Below, one piece after another: positions 11,000-22,766 of a stretch of DNA of 64,000 bases. This stretch comes from Puccinia triticina (taxonomy: Eukaryota; Basidiomycota; Pucciniomycetes; Pucciniales; Pucciniaceae), in NCBI RefSeq assembly GCF_026914185.1, contig NC_070562.1:4092001-4156000 (forward strand). Direction: 5' to 3'. The notes under the pieces were generated by a model. That model saw nothing but the letters and a program-made list of their open reading frames with translations. It did no database searches and was not told the origin of the DNA. Both the position numbers and the translations under genes were made by a program. Within the stretch, counting starts at the first letter, position 1; each line of letters begins with the position of its first letter.

Positions 11000-13900
11000 T
11001 GTGAATGGGGAAGTTTATATATATATATGTAGAATGGAAAGGGCAAGTTGAGTGTTGTGGACCGTGTGAGTCGATGGCAACTAGAGGCGAGACTGTGCGG
11101 AGTTGGGGTCTCGATGACCAGTGGTTTTTGATTTTGTGGGAGCGATCGAACAAACGATGGACTGGATGAGATCCAGATTCTGAGTGGGACCGCCTGAGAG
11201 AACGAAGAGGAAAGAGAAAGAAACGACGACAGTATTGGATGTAAGCAGCGAAACTCAAAGATTCGGGCAGAGGGCTCGTAGATGGCAGAGACGATGGAAG
11301 CTAGATGAACAGTAGTAGGGGACTGCGACCAGACAATAAGGAAAGATGGGTGTTGTAGCGGGAGGGGGTGGTGTGATCAGTGCTGCGGTGTAGTAAGAAC
11401 GGGGGTTGATTGGGTTGATGATACAGTGACGGGAGGCGATCAAGGGTGTACTCAGCCAAGGAGCAGCGGACCTGGGGGAAGCTCGACGGGAAGAACGCGA
11501 GGTGGGCGCAGGGGGAGGGAGGGAGGAACGATCGAAGTGGTAGAGGGTGAGAGAAGAGGCGGACGGAGGGGCCGAGGGAGGGGGGCGCGAGGCACGGGGG
11601 GTGGTGATCGAGTGGTGCTGGGCAGGGCAGGGCGATGAGGAGGACTGGAGGAGCGATGGCGAGTGAAAGAGAATGATGAAATTGGCTGAGGCGTGGCCCC
11701 GGAGAACCGTGGGAGGCAGGCAGACACGACATGACAGTGACAGGGAGTGTTTGTGAAGCTCAGCTTCCAGGCAAGTAATTTTGGCTGGGCCCCATAAACA
11801 CATAGCGACAAGTTCAACACAGAACTGCTGCTGGCTTCTGCGCGAAACAGGCTAGTCTGAGATGTACGGGCGAAATCACGATCGCAAATGGGGAACAAGT
11901 TTTGCCCATTCGCGGCGAATGAATTCAGGTGGCTGACTCTAAGCTGGTCTGGCTGCCCGGCTGCTGCAGCCAGGGGGAGGAGAGCACTTGGATGTAACAA
12001 CAGCTCACCAGATCGGGATGGAAGCTTGGTTGAACGTATTCTGAGCGGATTCAGCTCAGGAATCAATGGCGATACCAGGCACCGGCAGAATGCCATAGGC
12101 CGAGTGGCGAAGGTAGCCCGCTTCATACATACTGCTCAGTGCTAGCGCGCCAATGCACAAACAAGCACAAACACAGAGCAAACGATTTTCTGCTGGATCA
12201 ATTCAACAGAGCCTGCTCACCCAATTTGCCGGCAAGCCTTGGCTGATGGAGTGCTATAGACTTAGAGTAATTAGTGTGGTGTGTGGATTAATTAGCGCGT
12301 AGCCGATAAGGATCGAGTGGAAGGGGAGGATGATCGGAACTTTGAAAGGTGTTGGAGAAGATGAAGGAAGATGAAGGAAGAGGCAAATGGAGACGAGAAG
12401 GGTGGGTGCAGAATGACGGAGTGATGCGTAAGAGCGGCACAGAAGAAGGACCAGCTTACGATTCAAACAGTCAGAAAATGGTTAAACGGGATGGCCGTAG
12501 GGTAAGCGCCGTTTGATCAGCGGTGGGTAGAGCTACACGTGCGGTGGGACGAGTTGGATTGGCTGGACGACTGTGAAGTGAATAATTTCCAAAAAACTTA
12601 GCCCCTACCCAAATCCGGCCGATCAGGCGAGATGAATACCCGGTAAAGGAATGTGGAACTCACCTGGATTCGGAAGACCTGAAATCCGGGTTTATTTCTT
12701 TCCTTGGAGATTCTGGCTGTTGATCCTTGCTGATTTCGAGGGCGGTGGTAACTTCGGGACGATTGCCGCGGAGAGCGTGTTTAGCGAATGAGCTCGGAGT
12801 TGCAGACGAGTTTGCTGAGGGTGGGTGGTGATGATAACTTGGAGTGGTGAAGTGAAACTAACCCAGTTAGCTTGAGCGAATGATGGGGTGAAACCGCCTT
12901 TTTTGAAGCCGCCACACGGGCCAGCAGATTGTTCTTGAGATTTGCTGGAAGAAGTACAAAGCAACCGAGCCGATGATCGATCAGGCGATCGGTCCGGATT
13001 CAAATAGGTTGATGAGACGAAGAGCCGTCGAAAGTCGAGCAGAAAGATGGAGAAATCTCAGGCGTTTGCGATAACAGTAGGGGATGAATCGAAGATGGCT
13101 GGAGAACGATTGATAAGCTACTATCGGGACTACTGTATCCTAAGCGAGTAGAATGGGGCAGAAAATCAATTTTCTGACGGCGTGGGGGATCAATCAACAG
13201 ATTGACTGTAATGAGAACGATATTTAAGTGACAATAGAGGACCGGCGGGTGGAAGGTAACGAAGGATAAAAAGAGTAGAATGTTCTTGGTTTGTTATAGC
13301 GTCTTAAGGGCTTGTTGTAAGGGGAGAATGACTGAGGCCTTGGGTACTGCAATGGTATTCTTGCACGTAAAACCAGTTTTGCAAGGGATCAAAGGGCGGG
13401 GAGGGTGGGCGTTGCCTTTATAAGCGTGGAAACTAGCGGTGGAAACTTCGCAATGGGTATAGCAGATGTAAAGGTGGCTGTGGAAGAGGCAATGGCTGGC
13501 AATGGTACTATGATTGTTGTTTAATTCATCCGGTGTTGAGGCAGTATGGTTGGAAAGGTGTTGTGTGACTGTCGGAAGTTCTGGGAAGATCGAATGGAAG
13601 CACCAGCATTCGACGAGCTTTTTAAACTGCCAGACGCTACATACAGCCGGGCACAGTACGTTTGTGTGGTGTGGTTGGCTCAACGTCCGATGGTAGTTAA
13701 AGAGATCGAGTGGGCAGTCGTTGTTAAGGAAACATACAGTGATGTAGTGCCACGACCGGGATGAATAAATTCATTCCTACATACACGCACTTACCGGAGT
13801 GAGGCTATCGGCTGTTATCGGGCAATGCGATTGAAAGATGGTTGGTCAAGGTCCAGTGGACAGCGGGCTCGATTGTGAAGTTTTGGTCAATGGTTGGGAA

Positions 13901-15208
13901 GTGGTGTTGTAATGAGACGGTTGTTCGATTATGAGCCTCGTTGCTTAATATCTTGGACGAAGAATTTCTTGCAAACAGGTTCGAGTGGGGGCACAAGGAG
14001 CTCTTGGCTTCTTAAGGGTGGAGTCGGCTTGCTCTGCAAGAAGTGTGAAAGTGGCAACCCATGTTATGCACCCGGCATCCGGCGGATTTTCAACCGGTGA
14101 ACCAAAGCTCGACACGCGGAGTGGATGAGAATGAGCACTCAGGAGTGCATACACACACAAGAGAAGTTTGTTCAAATGAAAACACCATGACGACCGAGCC
14201 GTGGCCATCACCCGGCTGCCGATTCGGTAGTTCCGGAAAAGACAAGTCAAAAACCGCAGTCGGCAGAGAGACCGGCGGAGGCTAGGGCTGTTCTATAGCT
14301 GGCCGGAGGCCTCTCCACTCGGGAACGGGGATGCAGTCCGATTCCCTTTGCACAGTTCGATCAAAGTGCACTTGATCCGCCCGGAAATGGTCGATAGCAG
14401 GAAATGACTACAAGTAAATAGCAGGAATCATGTCACTTGGCACTGGGCAACCCAGCCCACAGCACTTTTCATTTCCAAATCCGCTGCAGTTTTCTGATTT
14501 CTGATCAGTGCCAGGGTCGGCGATGACTGATTACCATTCCCGGAGAGTGGTGCTACATCATCCCGGAAGCATGATAGGAGCGGTAGGGCATCTTTGCGCT
14601 CGCAACAAGGCTCCAAAATCAACGACAGTGAGTATGAAATATCATTAATGCTTCGGCAAAAGGTATTGCCTGTCCCTGAATCTGCCTGTGAACCCTCTAT
14701 ATGCTGGACAACCCCGAGTGTCTTAGTTTTGTGGTGCTCCCAGTAACATTTGTTTCCTTTTCCTTAGAAGACCGATCCCTTGTTGGAAGTGGAAAAAACG
14801 ATTCAAAATTGTTGTCTTCTTTGACTGTCCCGTGTTGTGCAGCGCTCGGGTGACGTCCCTGCATTGATTTGCGATGAAAATCGTTTTGGATACACCAGTA
14901 TCAGATTCTGAATATGCATCCAGCGAAAAGCAAACGAACTCAGACAAATGTCAGCGGAAAATATCGGGATCTTTGCAGATTGCGACGATGATGAGTCATT
15001 TGCCCGTCCGGCGGAGTTGAGGTTGACACGTCGATGGTTTATCCCAAGTGGAGGCCGGCGAGAAGGGTGGATGTATGCACCTTTTGTCCTGACGTCATAG
15101 GGTTTGCATGCATGTTGGGCATAAACATGGGTTGGTGCGGGTTGGTGATAACCACACACCAATTCCTCTAGCTGCAGTTCTTCATTACTGCAACAAATCA
15201 AACCGATC
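11000..15208. other. Long gene-free interval, including the SSD1 leader region
   Basis: Next to SSD1, 11020-11036 is a TATATATATATA run. About 11250-11720 is strongly pyrimidine-rich on the minus strand (long C/T tracts), as expected of a fungal promoter or long 5' leader. Open frames across 11250-14650 run on several strands at once with Ser/Pro/His-rich chance composition. I found no splice-supported gene, tRNA or clear repeat between 12200 and 15200. Confidence 0.5.
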
Positions 15209-16981
15209 ATGCCGAGACTTCCTCTGTGTTCCCCGAAGCCAGGAGAGAACGAGATTGCCGACCAGATTCGTCAACGTCGTCATCCCCGTGACCTCATCGC
15301 TCTCGATCGTAAGCTTGGGTCTGCATACTTCTCCCCTCATTGAACATTTCACTCACTTCTATTGGCTCTGTGGTCATCCAGGTATCCTACTCCACAATCC
15401 ACTGGTAGCAGTGAGTGCGATCGACATCATTCATCGGGCTTTGTGCGGAACAGTTAGAATATTATCGACCGGCTTGTTCACAAGCTCTCTCTGCTTTTTC
15501 CAAACAAAAACGGATCTTGTAGAGTGGTTGGAACAGTCTCTTTGGTGCCATTCGAACGCACAGCAGTTTACCCGACGATTTCAGGGAAATTTTGGTAACC
15601 GAGCCCATGTTCCTCTCTTTCACGTCCATCCATACTGACACGAGTTATGTGGCAGATTCTTAGGGTAGCCGCGTTAAACTCGGCGCCTTATGAATGGATT
15701 CAGCATGAAAAAGTGGGAAGAGTCGCCGGTCTGACGACCCCTCAATTATTGCGCATCCGTGACACTCTCAAACCCCTCACCGATACCCTCGATCGGTCTC
15801 ATGTTCCATTATCGGATCTATATTTGGCGGGACTGGCGTTCACGGATAGCATGACAAAGGAAATTCAAGTCAGGGATCTGACCTTTGAAAAACTCAAGAA
15901 CGAATTCAGCCGTCTCGGCAATCAGCCGGAACAAGTCAACAAGATGATCTTGGATGCTGTGGCGACGGTATCGGGATATAACATGGTTTCGCGGATGCTC
16001 GTTGGGCTCGAAATTGGGGACGATCGGGATCAATCCGTCGACTTACCTGGCCTAGAAACTCGGACTGAAAAGCTGCTCATGCGTGACGGTACTCCACTGA
16101 ATGTTCGATACCAGCATTTGGATTCTCGACCAACGCTCATGTTCTGTAATTCATTGCTCACCAACATGAGAATGTGGGACTGGATCCTTCCGAGTCTAGC
16201 TACAAAATACAACCTGGTCTGCTTTGATCAACGCGGACACGGACAAGTTGAGTAAAAAAGGTACATGGTCGTCTCAAAGGATAAAGTACTGATTGCACAT
16301 TTCGAATGTTTGAATTTGCTTGTGTTTTCATGATGATAGTCCGGGATCCCGAGGACTGACTGCACGATCAGTCAGCTAGCTGATGATGTGTGCGAGATTG
16401 TGAAGCAATTAGGAATACAGACACCATTGCACAGTTTGATAGGAGTATCACAAGGCGGGGCGACTACGTTAGAAATGTCTACTCGTCATCTGAAACTTTT
16501 CAAGCACTACGTTGTTTGTGATACGCAACCCTCTTCGCCCTCCGGAGCTCGAGATGCCTGGGAGTCGCGAATCCGATTGGCGGAAGGCTCAGATGATGGA
16601 TTGAGAAAGTTATCAGAAGCGACACTTTCCAGATGGTTTCCGATCGAATCGCACATGAATCAGCCCAATAACCCTACCTCAACGTGCATACGTAGGATGA
16701 TAGAAGAGACTAGCATTGGGGGATTTAAATCAGGCGCAGCGGCTTTGTGCGATTATCGAGTTGATGAGGATCTAATCCCCTGTGACGAAGATCAGAAAGT
16801 CATGTTGGTGGCCGGTGAAAGAGATGGCATATTACCAAAAGTGTTGGAAGAACTCGCAGCAAGATTGATTAAAGCTGGCAAACCCGTAAAATTCGTCCCT
16901 GTTCCCGGGGCTGGACATTTACCAATGGTCGACCAACCTTTGAAATTTTTGAACATCCTCGAAGCGTTTTTGGATAGCTGA
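15209..16981 (+). CDS. Carboxymuconolactone-decarboxylase-like / alpha-beta hydrolase fusion
   Basis: Exons are 15209-15308, 15382-15410, 15523-15594, 15656-16246 and 16340-16981 (1434 nt, 477 residues). Residues about 1-135 form an AhpD/CMD-like helical domain: LPLCSPKPGE, then LDRILLHNPLVASGWN across two junctions, then ILRVAALNSAPYEWIQHEKVG. There is no CxxC, so peroxidase activity is unlikely. Residues about 150-477 are an alpha/beta hydrolase: DQRGHGQ, nucleophile elbow GVSQGG (S301), probable acid D426 (GERDG) and H457 (GAGHLPMVDQP). The hydrolase half resembles 3-oxoadipate enol-lactonase (PcaD). A decarboxylase plus enol-lactonase pair fits the beta-ketoadipate branch of aromatic breakdown, but CMD-like domains are also found on unrelated enzymes, so the substrate is inferred only. 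The 29-nt second exon is supported by phase and by the family motif it completes. Confidence 0.87.
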
Positions 16982-17217
16982 ATGATCCTGCTCTAGTCTC
17001 ACATCCTTTTGGCTACAATCCAACTGCGTAATGTATCTCTAGACTTTCCATTTTCTGCCAGCCGACCCAATAAAAACGGTAGGGCTCTGTGTATGTTTCA
17101 ATGCTCATCATTAAAGTATTTTTTGTCATGAAAATAGAGAATCATTATGGTCTCCATGATTTATTTTTTACTTTGAAGCTACGGAGAGCCACCAACATTC
17201 TAAACACGCTGTTTGGG
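16982..17217. other. Probable 3' untranslated region of the fusion enzyme gene
   Basis: AT-rich sequence with AATAAAAA at about 17070, a candidate polyadenylation signal about 90 bases past the stop. No other feature is seen before the MITE at 17218. Confidence 0.4.
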
Positions 17218-17335
17218 CTAGCTTAACAAAGCCTCTCGGGCGGAGGGTCCGGGGGACCCCGCCCGGATGCGGGAGGGGCGGCTTCGCCGCCAGCCACAGC
17301 GAGCCTCCCACCAGGGGGGATTTGTGTTAAGTTAG
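17218..17335. mobile_element. 118-bp GC-rich MITE with 9-bp target duplication
   Basis: The ends are CTAGCTTAACA and TGTTAAGTTAG. An exact 9-bp duplication CTGTTTGGG flanks it (17209-17217 and 17336-17344). The core is very GC-rich (GGGTCCGGGGGACCCC and GGCGGCTTCGCCGCC are perfect palindromes), unlike its AT-rich surroundings. A 9-bp duplication is typical of Mutator-like elements. Confidence 0.75.
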
Positions 17336-17344
17336 CTGTTTGGG

Positions 17345-17807
17345 GCTTCACATCGATGCAGGTGAGTCCCAATGAGTGGAGTCAAAGATACATACGAGTT
17401 CTTGAAAGGGATTTGTTTTGTGCAGATTTAGACCTAATTTCTTATCAACAAAAGTGCCATATTAGCTGCAAGAGAAACCTACTTCAATTTGGTGGTTACT
17501 TCAAATTGGCGTTGAAAGTCCTACATATGTATTCACTAAAACCAGACACACCATGAAGGATGCATTAATAAATTATCAACACTCAACACTGACTATCAAC
17601 ACTAATATTAGGAGTGACTTCAGGAGAAATGCATCTAAACGATGATTTGAAACACAAACTATCCGACAAAAGCCATTGATTGAATGAGATGATTCTAGTG
17701 CTTTTAATCAGAGACATAAGAGAAAGAGGAAGAGAAAGATATGATTGTTTTCAGGCAATTCATGCTTTCCAAATTAAGGTAAAGAACAGGGTTCAAAAGC
17801 CATTTTG
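17345..17807. other. Intergenic between convergent genes
   Basis: AT-rich sequence lying past the 3' ends of both flanking genes. No gene or repeat is supported; short frames look random. Confidence 0.4.
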
Positions 17808-20181
17808 CTAGTTGCTTGGAATCGGTTGGCATTCTTTCTTCAGCCAGTTCAGTGTTCTTGAATCATGGGTTAAAAATGGGCTCAATTTATCTAAAACTAC
17901 TCATAATTTGTTCCCAACCCCGCAGCCAAAGGAAGAAGAGAAGTCAATTTCGCCACTCGGGCCTTTTGCAAACTCAATCAATAAGACAGGGAGAAAAGAC
18001 ATACCGAGTTGATGGTACGAATTAATCCATCCAATCTGATTTGGGTTTAGCAAGCTGAGGTCTAAAAGTTTAGTTTGGATCGGACACATCGTCAAATTCT
18101 CGAAGCCCAAAAACGGTTTAGTGTTGTTTTCGTTTGGAGGGTCAGGACTAAAGCGTTTGATTTCTTTGACAACGACAACTGATTCAATCCGTATACCAAA
18201 GCCTTCATCTTTATAGTAACCAGGCTCTGGAAAACCATCACAGACCGACCAAAACAAAGTTTTAACAACCCATCGATCTCCTCAAAGGGAAGGAAGGGTA
18301 ACATACCATTGGATACAGTCATACCGGCTTTCAAGCTGATTTGATCACATTGTGGTCGAGTTCCAATTCCTTGCGGCCCTTCATGTACATTCAGGAAATG
18401 ACCAACACCGTGTCCAGTGCCATGGCGATAATCAAGGCCATCGAGCCAGAGGTATTGTCTGGCAAACGCATCCAATTGATAGCCCGTTGTTTTCTCAGGG
18501 AAGATCATCTGATCAATATTGATATGACCTTGTAAGACACGCGTGCATGCCCGTTTTTCTTCGGCTGTCGGAACACCAAAGTGCTTTTTTAAGGTTTCCT
18601 CGAGTCAATTACCTTGATTGGGGAAGAAGAAGGGAGAGAGGGAACACGTACCCAGGTCCGAGTCACGTCAGTCGTACCATCAAGGTATTGGGCACCTGAA
18701 TCACATAGGTAGACTTGATCTTTGTCGATGATAGCTGACCCGGTCGCAGGAGGGCTATAGTGGATAATCGCTGCATTCTTTCCGGAACTAGAGATCGTAT
18801 CAAAGCTGAGACCTTGGAAGAATTCTCCGCCCAACTGTTTCCTAAAAGATTCCAATTTGAGGGCCGCATCATATTCGTTCAAAGGTTTCGCATCGGGAGC
18901 CAAGAGATTCTCTTCGAGCCAGGCGAAGTAAGTCACTAGAGCTGCTCCATCACGCAGGTGGGCATTCCTGAATCCTTCGATCTCGGTCGCATTTTTGATC
19001 GCTTTGAGATCTTGGAGGGGCGATCTCAATTGGATCGTGTTAGATTCTCCGCCAAGATGGCTTTCAACTGCCAGAGAGGTAGTTGGCGAGATTAGTACCT
19101 TTCCATGCGGGATCGCAGATGAGCTTGTAGATTTCAGCTTGCTATCATGGAGCTCCTGTAAAAACGTCCATACGGAATCGTAGGGTCTAGTTTGAATACC
19201 ATTTTCTCGTAGATACTGATTGAGATTCGGGTTAAGTTGTTTTTCGTTTACAAATAGAATAACTTGCTCTAGAATATCAATCCATAGGTAAGAAAAGAAT
19301 ACCGGGTTATATGCAATATCACTTCCTCTGAGATTCAGACACCAAGCGACTTCATCCAGTGCGCTAACCACGACCCCAATCAAGTCTCGTTTGGAATCAT
19401 TCAATGATTTTAATCGATCTCGAATCTTTTCCAACTTCTCAGAGGTCGATTTGCCGGAATACTTGAGCTCCAATATCCTGAGTTGATTGTGCGGTCTCTC
19501 TGGTCTTGAAGAGGCCCATTCGATGTCGACCAAGTTGTCTTTTAAGCTGATCAGCTTGGCTGAATGCACCTCGAGCTTCGCAGATAGATCGTGAGAGTCC
19601 TTGACGCTGAACAGAGCAGGATCAATCCCGATTTGCAACCCGGTCGGATTCTGACCATCAACGTTGTCGAGATGATCAGCAGCAGCCTTGATGAGGTATT
19701 CTTGCCAAGTAGGCACACCTTCGAGCCCCTGTTTCATTAAGGTCCAATGCGAAGGATGAAGTTGCTTTGCGGCTTGATTGAAGTATCTGCCATCCGTGAA
19801 GAGCAGACTCCGTGGTTGATCGAGCAAGACCAAGGCTGTTCCGGCGGACCCGGTAAAGCCGGTGATATACTCTCGCCTGGCATCGGCTGGACAGATATAT
19901 TCACTTCCGTGAGCATCCTCTGTGGGTACGACGTAGATCGAAACGTGGTTGTTTTTCATCAGCTCCTTGACTCCTTCCAATCGTTTGCCGGTGTTGATCG
20001 GTGGCGGCAAGATGTTCTCCTCTCGGTTCATGCTGGGCATATGTTGATGGGTTTGATGGTAAGATCTGGTTGATAGGAAGCTGTTGAAACGATGGCTGAC
20101 TGTTATCGTTGGTGTTCGTTTGACGATGGAGTGAAGTTGGGAAGGAACCCGGAACAGAAGCATCTCAACTAATGGTTTCAT
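17808..20181 (-). CDS. Xaa-Pro aminopeptidase (aminopeptidase P, M24B)
   Basis: It removes the N-terminal residue from peptides whose second residue is proline, using two metal ions. Minus-strand exons are 18652-20181, 18307-18598, 18005-18226 and 17808-17896 (2133 nt, 710 residues). Residues about 60-370 are the two creatinase-like N-terminal domains (VPTEDAHGSEY, FTGSAGTALV). The pita-bread catalytic domain has metal ligands D494 and D505 (DSGAQYLDGTTDVTRTW), a His in HGTGHGVGH (569-577), E608 (EPGYY) and E622 (RIES). The spacing between the two Asp (11) and between the two Glu (14) matches the family. The N-terminal ~55 residues before MPSMNREEN are basic and Ser/Thr/His-rich, like a mitochondrial presequence; an internal start at 20040 would give a cytosolic form. 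The last acceptor is ambiguous: GTAG at 17897 was chosen because it gives the best match to the family tail. Confidence 0.92.
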
Positions 20182-20477
20182 GACGTCATCCGACCCCCCT
20201 GAAAACCATGGGCATTTCTCCAGATTTCTCCCCGTAAATATTGTGTTTTGTAGAATGCTTGGACGGATGGTCCTGTTGCTGTGCACAAATCATGGCATTC
20301 TGTAATTCCATTTTTTTTGTTTTTACCTCGAATGGTGAAATAAAGATCATCATGATCATTTTCACTTCGGTACAGGCGGGCTCCGTATGGCAGAATGATG
20401 GAGATTAAACTGGGGCTGTGCCAGACAACCCCATAACTGTAGCATTCAACTTCACTCTTGAAGTCCAACCATTAAGC
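20182..20477. other. Upstream region of the aminopeptidase gene
   Basis: No gene. The frame of the aminopeptidase stays open to about 20286, but the only upstream start there would be GTG, so it is more likely leader. CCATTTTTTTTGTTTTTACC near 20310 is a homopyrimidine-rich stretch on the plus strand. Confidence 0.35.
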
Positions 20478-20485
20478 AAAACACA

Positions 20486-21358
20486 ATAAGGGCCTGTACC
20501 ACACGAAATCTGTTTTTCCCGCGCAAGGAAAACAGCTTTCTTTTTTTCAATATTCAGTTTATCAAGAGGTAAAAACAGCCTCCCACAATCGTGTACCACA
20601 ACTGCAGGCTTCCTGCACTGCTCTCCTGGCCCAAACTGTGTATGTACATACATAAATACATAACACATGGGTCCGGGGGGGATGGAAGGTCCTCAACACT
20701 AGACCAATACATTCATTGTGTATTGGTCCAAGATGAGAGGAGGTGGGCCCAAACCTCTCCCTTCCAATACAATGTATCGATCTGAGGAGAACACTCCCCT
20801 TCTTCCTCTTGGACCGATTGTATATCGGGCAGAGAGGAAGACGGGGAGGATTCCTCTCGGACCGATCCAATAGAGCGGTCCGAGAGGAAGGGGTAGAGAG
20901 CTACTCGATACATAGTATCGGTGGCAGAACCCTCTCTCTTCCTCTCCAGCCGATCTAGTTGTATCGGTCGGAGAGGAAGGAGAGAATTCCTCTCATACTG
21001 ATAATATCAGTCTGGGAGGATAGACGGACCGACATGTTGGGTCGGTCCGAGGTGAGAGACGGACCAATACATATGTTGAATCGGTCCGAGATGAGAGAGA
21101 GACCGATACCCATGTTGCATCGGCCGAGGAGAGAGGCCCCGGTGTCTTGGTTGGAGGGGGCTCAGCAGAAGGAAAACACCTATGAGAAACAGGGTCAGAC
21201 CTGTTTCTGGAAATTGATCGTTTTGAACGAAAAACGAGTTCTGGTTTCCCCCAAAAACAGGTGCTGTGGTACACGTTTTCGAGGGGAAACTGTTTTTCGT
21301 GAGGAAAGTCGTTTTCCGGCCGAAAAACAGCTTTTTGAGCCACTATGGTACAGGCCCT
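20486..21358. mobile_element. 0.87-kb inverted-repeat element with hairpin array, 8-bp duplication
   Basis: The terminal repeats are AGGGCCTGTACCA at 20489 and TGGTACAGGCCCT ending at 21358, followed inward by mirrored AAAAACAG-rich arms. AAAACACA occurs at 20478-20485 and again at 21359-21366, consistent with an 8-bp hAT-type duplication if ATA is counted as element sequence on the left. The core (about 20690-21140) is a degenerate array of TCGGTCCGAGAGG / CCTCTCGGACCGA units in both orientations. There is no transposase. Confidence 0.72.
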
Positions 21359-21366
21359 AAAACACA

Positions 21367-22374
21367 TTCAGCTGAAATTCTGCGGCGAGCTGCGGCGCAC
21401 ACTGCAACCGTCAATACTCACCAAGTTTCTCCGGACAGTTCTTGCTTTCGGAGAGTCACTGCGGGACGGCGTCCCCCTTCCAATAGAGGGACTTTAATAG
21501 TTAGGGTAGGTTCTTGCTCCAGCCAAACTTTTTCTGATTTCTTCATGCATCATTTCTACTTGCAAAGTATGCATCCAAGTATGGCTCCGGAATCAGAGCA
21601 ACAACCCCAGAAAATTCAACAATAAGTTGGCCACCGCAACCACTACCGTGAGTACTGAAGCGGTTTTACCCAACGTCCACCAACTTTGGGAGCTTCTTCT
21701 GGAGGAAGCGGAATTTACCAATGCCAGCCACGAGACCCGCTCAGGTTTGACCAGCCTGATTCATACCACATTTTTGCCTGCAATTTGCCCCTCAGGCAAC
21801 CATGTCTTTTCGGGTCATTTCTGTATCCAAAAAAAGTAGGGATAGTATTTTGGAAAATGAGATATGTATTTAATCTGTCCATCATTGGTAGCTATGGACC
21901 TCTACCTGCAGAGGAAAGTTTTATAGTCATTGGTATCGTTACACGAAACTTGGTAATGGTAACCGAGTTACCGACCAAAGATGAAGGATCTACATTCATA
22001 TTTTGTATTCAACACTTTCTTTTAGACTGCTTGTTGACCTTGAAAAGATTGCGCAACGTAAGGAACGTTATGTTGAATTGGAGGACAACATGTGAAATGC
22101 TCTGTAGAAGATGCATGTCATGTCATACAAAATAATTCAGACCAGTCTGACCACAATTTTCCTTCATCACACCACGAGTAGAGTCTCATGTGGTATGATT
22201 TCGACAAAGAGCTCGACTCCTGAAGCTGGAATGAGGAGAAAAAAAAATTCACAAGAAAAGGATCGAAAGACTGGCGGTTTGGATTCACAATCCTACGGTC
22301 ACTTTTGTTTTTGGCAGTTATCTTCGAAATCGCTAAGACCAAGTACTGTCCCGTCAAGCTGTAGTTGCAAAAAA
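21367..22374. other. Unassigned interval with weak coding signals
   Basis: About 21650-21840 contains two overlapping frames with moderately protein-like composition on the plus strand, but I could not join them to a start or to further exons. The rest shows nothing. An unrecognised small gene or a fragment is possible. Confidence 0.3.
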
Positions 22375-22766
22375 TCAGGTCTTGATCTCTCTACAGGCCC
22401 CGTCACAAAAGTTGACACCTACTTTCACTCCTGGTTGGCAGCAAGCTTGAACTTGACGTTTAGAATTGGGATCATCGCAGGTGAACTCGTCGTCCACCGC
22501 ACGGGCGCTTAGGACTAGAAGGTTTGATAATAAGAACAAATACACATAAGCTTGAGTCTTGCCACCGTGAATCAGAAATGGAGATGTGACTTACGAATGA
22601 TGCCAGAATTGTCTTGATCAGGATCGTTGGCCTGTGATCCGGTGCCCATGAGATAGCGGCCACAGGCAGCAATCGAGTATTCTCCACAACACGAAAAGCA
22701 TTGGATGTAAGCTTGATCTTGAATGAGAATCGCGATCAAAACAGGAACCAAGTTGGATAAAAGCAT
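22375..22766 (-). CDS. Small cysteine-rich secreted protein, hydrophobin-like cysteine order
   Basis: Minus-strand exons are 22595-22766 and 22375-22514 with a GTAAGT...CTAG intron (103 residues). The first 19 residues (MLLSNLVPVLIAILIQDQA) are a plausible signal peptide. The mature part has cysteines at 23, 26, 27, 35, 70, 82, 83, 94 and 98. The order C-CC-C-C-CC-C is that of hydrophobins, but the first gap is only 2 residues and there is an extra Cys at 98, so it is not a canonical hydrophobin. Small cysteine-rich secreted proteins in plant-pathogenic fungi are often effectors or surface proteins; either role is inference. A TATA-like ATTTAAA lies at about 22836-22842, roughly 70 bases upstream of the ATG. 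I do not recognise a specific family. Confidence 0.7.

Noticed and set aside
11255..12126. Long Pro/Ser/Leu-rich frames upstream of SSD1
   Set aside because: They follow from a C/T-rich tract read in all three frames; more likely promoter or leader.
13294..13683. Cysteine-containing frame on the minus strand
   Set aside because: It starts at TTG, has no signal peptide or splice support, and overlaps equally open frames on the other strand.
20182..20286. Upstream N-terminal extension of the aminopeptidase
   Set aside because: The only in-frame start is GTG; the ATG at 20179-20181 is adequate and gives a presequence-like N terminus.
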